A stretch of 22,835 nt of DNA from JAYOFM01 sp038117225 (GTDB taxonomy: Bacteria; Pseudomonadota; Alphaproteobacteria; Rhodospirillales; Casp-alpha2), in NCBI GenBank assembly GCA_038117225.1, contig JAYOFM010000059.1, positions 1 to 22,835 of the forward strand, in the 5' to 3' direction. Below the pieces are notes generated by a model that saw nothing but the letters and a program-made list of their open reading frames with translations, made no database searches and was not told the origin of the DNA. The position numbers and the translations under genes are program-made. Positions 22,321-22,835 of this stretch are shown here, piece after piece. The stretch's first letter is position 1, and each line of letters begins with the position of its first letter.

Positions 22321-22835
22321 TTAGAAGCCCATGCCGCCCATGCCACCCATGCCGTCCATGTCCGGCGCCGCCGGCATCGAAGACTTCGGTTCCGGCTTCT
22401 CGGCGACCATGGCCTCGGTAGTGATCAAAAGGCTGGCCACCGACGCGGCATCCTGCAACGCCGTGCGCACAACCTTGGTCGGATCGATGATACCCGCCTT
22501 CACCATATCGACGTAGGTTCCCTGCTGGGCGTCGAAGCCGTGGTTGCTGTCCTTCTGGTCGAGCAACTTACCGGCGACTACGGCACCGTCGTGGCCGGCG
22601 TTTTCGGCGATCTGACGTAGCGGCGCCTGCAAGGCACGACGAACGATCTCGACGCCGACCTTCTGATCGTCATTTTCCGGCGATACGCTGTTGAGCGCCT
22701 TGGTGGCGAACAGCAGGGCCGAACCGCCACCGGCGATGACACCTTCCTCGACCGCGGCGCGGGTTGCGTGGAGCGCATCGTCGACGCGATCCTTCTTCTC
22801 CTTGACCTCGACCTCGGTGGCGCCGCCAACACGCA
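22321..22835 (-). CDS. groL: Chaperonin GroEL, C-terminal part; 5' end outside window
   Basis: The reverse frame is open from the window edge to the stop at 22321-22323 and encodes about 170 C-terminal residues of the 60-kDa chaperonin. The segment VGGATEVEVKEKKDRVDDA, the equatorial-domain AGGGSALL stretch, the YVDMVKAGIIDP stretch and the KVVRTALQDAASVASLL helix are highly characteristic. The chain ends in the flexible Met/Gly tail MGGMGGMGF. GroEL assembles into double seven-membered rings with GroES and folds proteins using ATP in the cytoplasm. The 5' part and groES lie outside the window. Confidence 0.98.
   Translation of the reverse strand, partial: RVGGATEVEVKEKKDRVDDALHATRAAVEEGVIAGGGSALLFATKALNSVSPENDDQKVGVEIVRRALQAPLRQIAENAGHDGAVVAGKLLDQKDSNHGFDAQQGTYVDMVKAGIIDPTKVVRTALQDAASVASLLITTEAMVAEKPEPKSSMPAAPDMDGMGGMGGMGF

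Overview
The window is GC-rich, gene-dense bacterial DNA, most probably from an alphaproteobacterium of the Rhodospirillales type. The evidence is a hopanoid side-chain gene set (hpnL, hpnI, hpnJ, hpnK), an EipB/DUF1849 envelope protein, a stand-alone receiver protein ending in an FFGPDRR-type tail, an AspRS of the non-discriminating kind and a GroEL with a GGM tail. Two 10-N runs (3189-3198 and 4629-4638) show that it is a scaffolded draft assembly, perhaps a metagenome-assembled genome.

Layout. 1-1079: the end of a hybrid sensor kinase (ATPase, receiver and Hpt domains). 1100-7123: a lipid module, with a reverse-strand CDP-alcohol phosphotransferase, then hpnL, hpnI, hpnJ and hpnK and a second CDP-alcohol phosphotransferase on the plus strand. 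Known chemistry of the family is addition of GlcNAc to bacteriohopanetetrol (HpnI), deacetylation (HpnK) and radical-SAM conversion to the cyclitol ether (HpnJ), with HpnL a flippase-like membrane protein. 7124-7939: a small exported or anchored protein of unknown function, then a decayed, frameshifted copy of the 3' end of the second phosphotransferase. 7940-8833: an alpha/beta hydrolase carrying the whole fluoroacetate-dehalogenase residue set. 8846-9844: EipB. 10102-11394: a diguanylate cyclase with a VGDEF signature and a conserved protein of unknown function, probably one operon. 11391-13452 (reverse): a small Cys-rich TRASH/YHS-like protein and aspS.

13453-17752: a rather AT-rich intergenic stretch, a receiver-only response regulator with a Lys in the acidic pocket, a divergent methylaspartate ammonia-lyase family enzyme with changed substrate-pocket residues, a CmcJ/NvfI-type putative oxygenase, and a reverse-strand SDR. 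17973-19977: a type II haloacid dehalogenase-like HAD protein and an MFS transporter. 14727-19977 looks like an accessory catabolic or modification region. 19974-20312: a small one-TM protein. 20313-20832: a non-coding stretch. 20833-22251: a Tat-exported multicopper oxidase. 22321-22835: the C-terminal part of groL, ending at a clear UUCG-loop terminator.

The points most worth a second look are the MAL-like enzyme with an altered pocket, the two phosphotransferases that bracket the hopanoid genes, the decayed duplicate at about 7740-7936, the CheY-D13K-like receiver, and the unknown family co-transcribed with the diguanylate cyclase. I see no CRISPR array, tRNA, rRNA, insertion sequence or phage gene.
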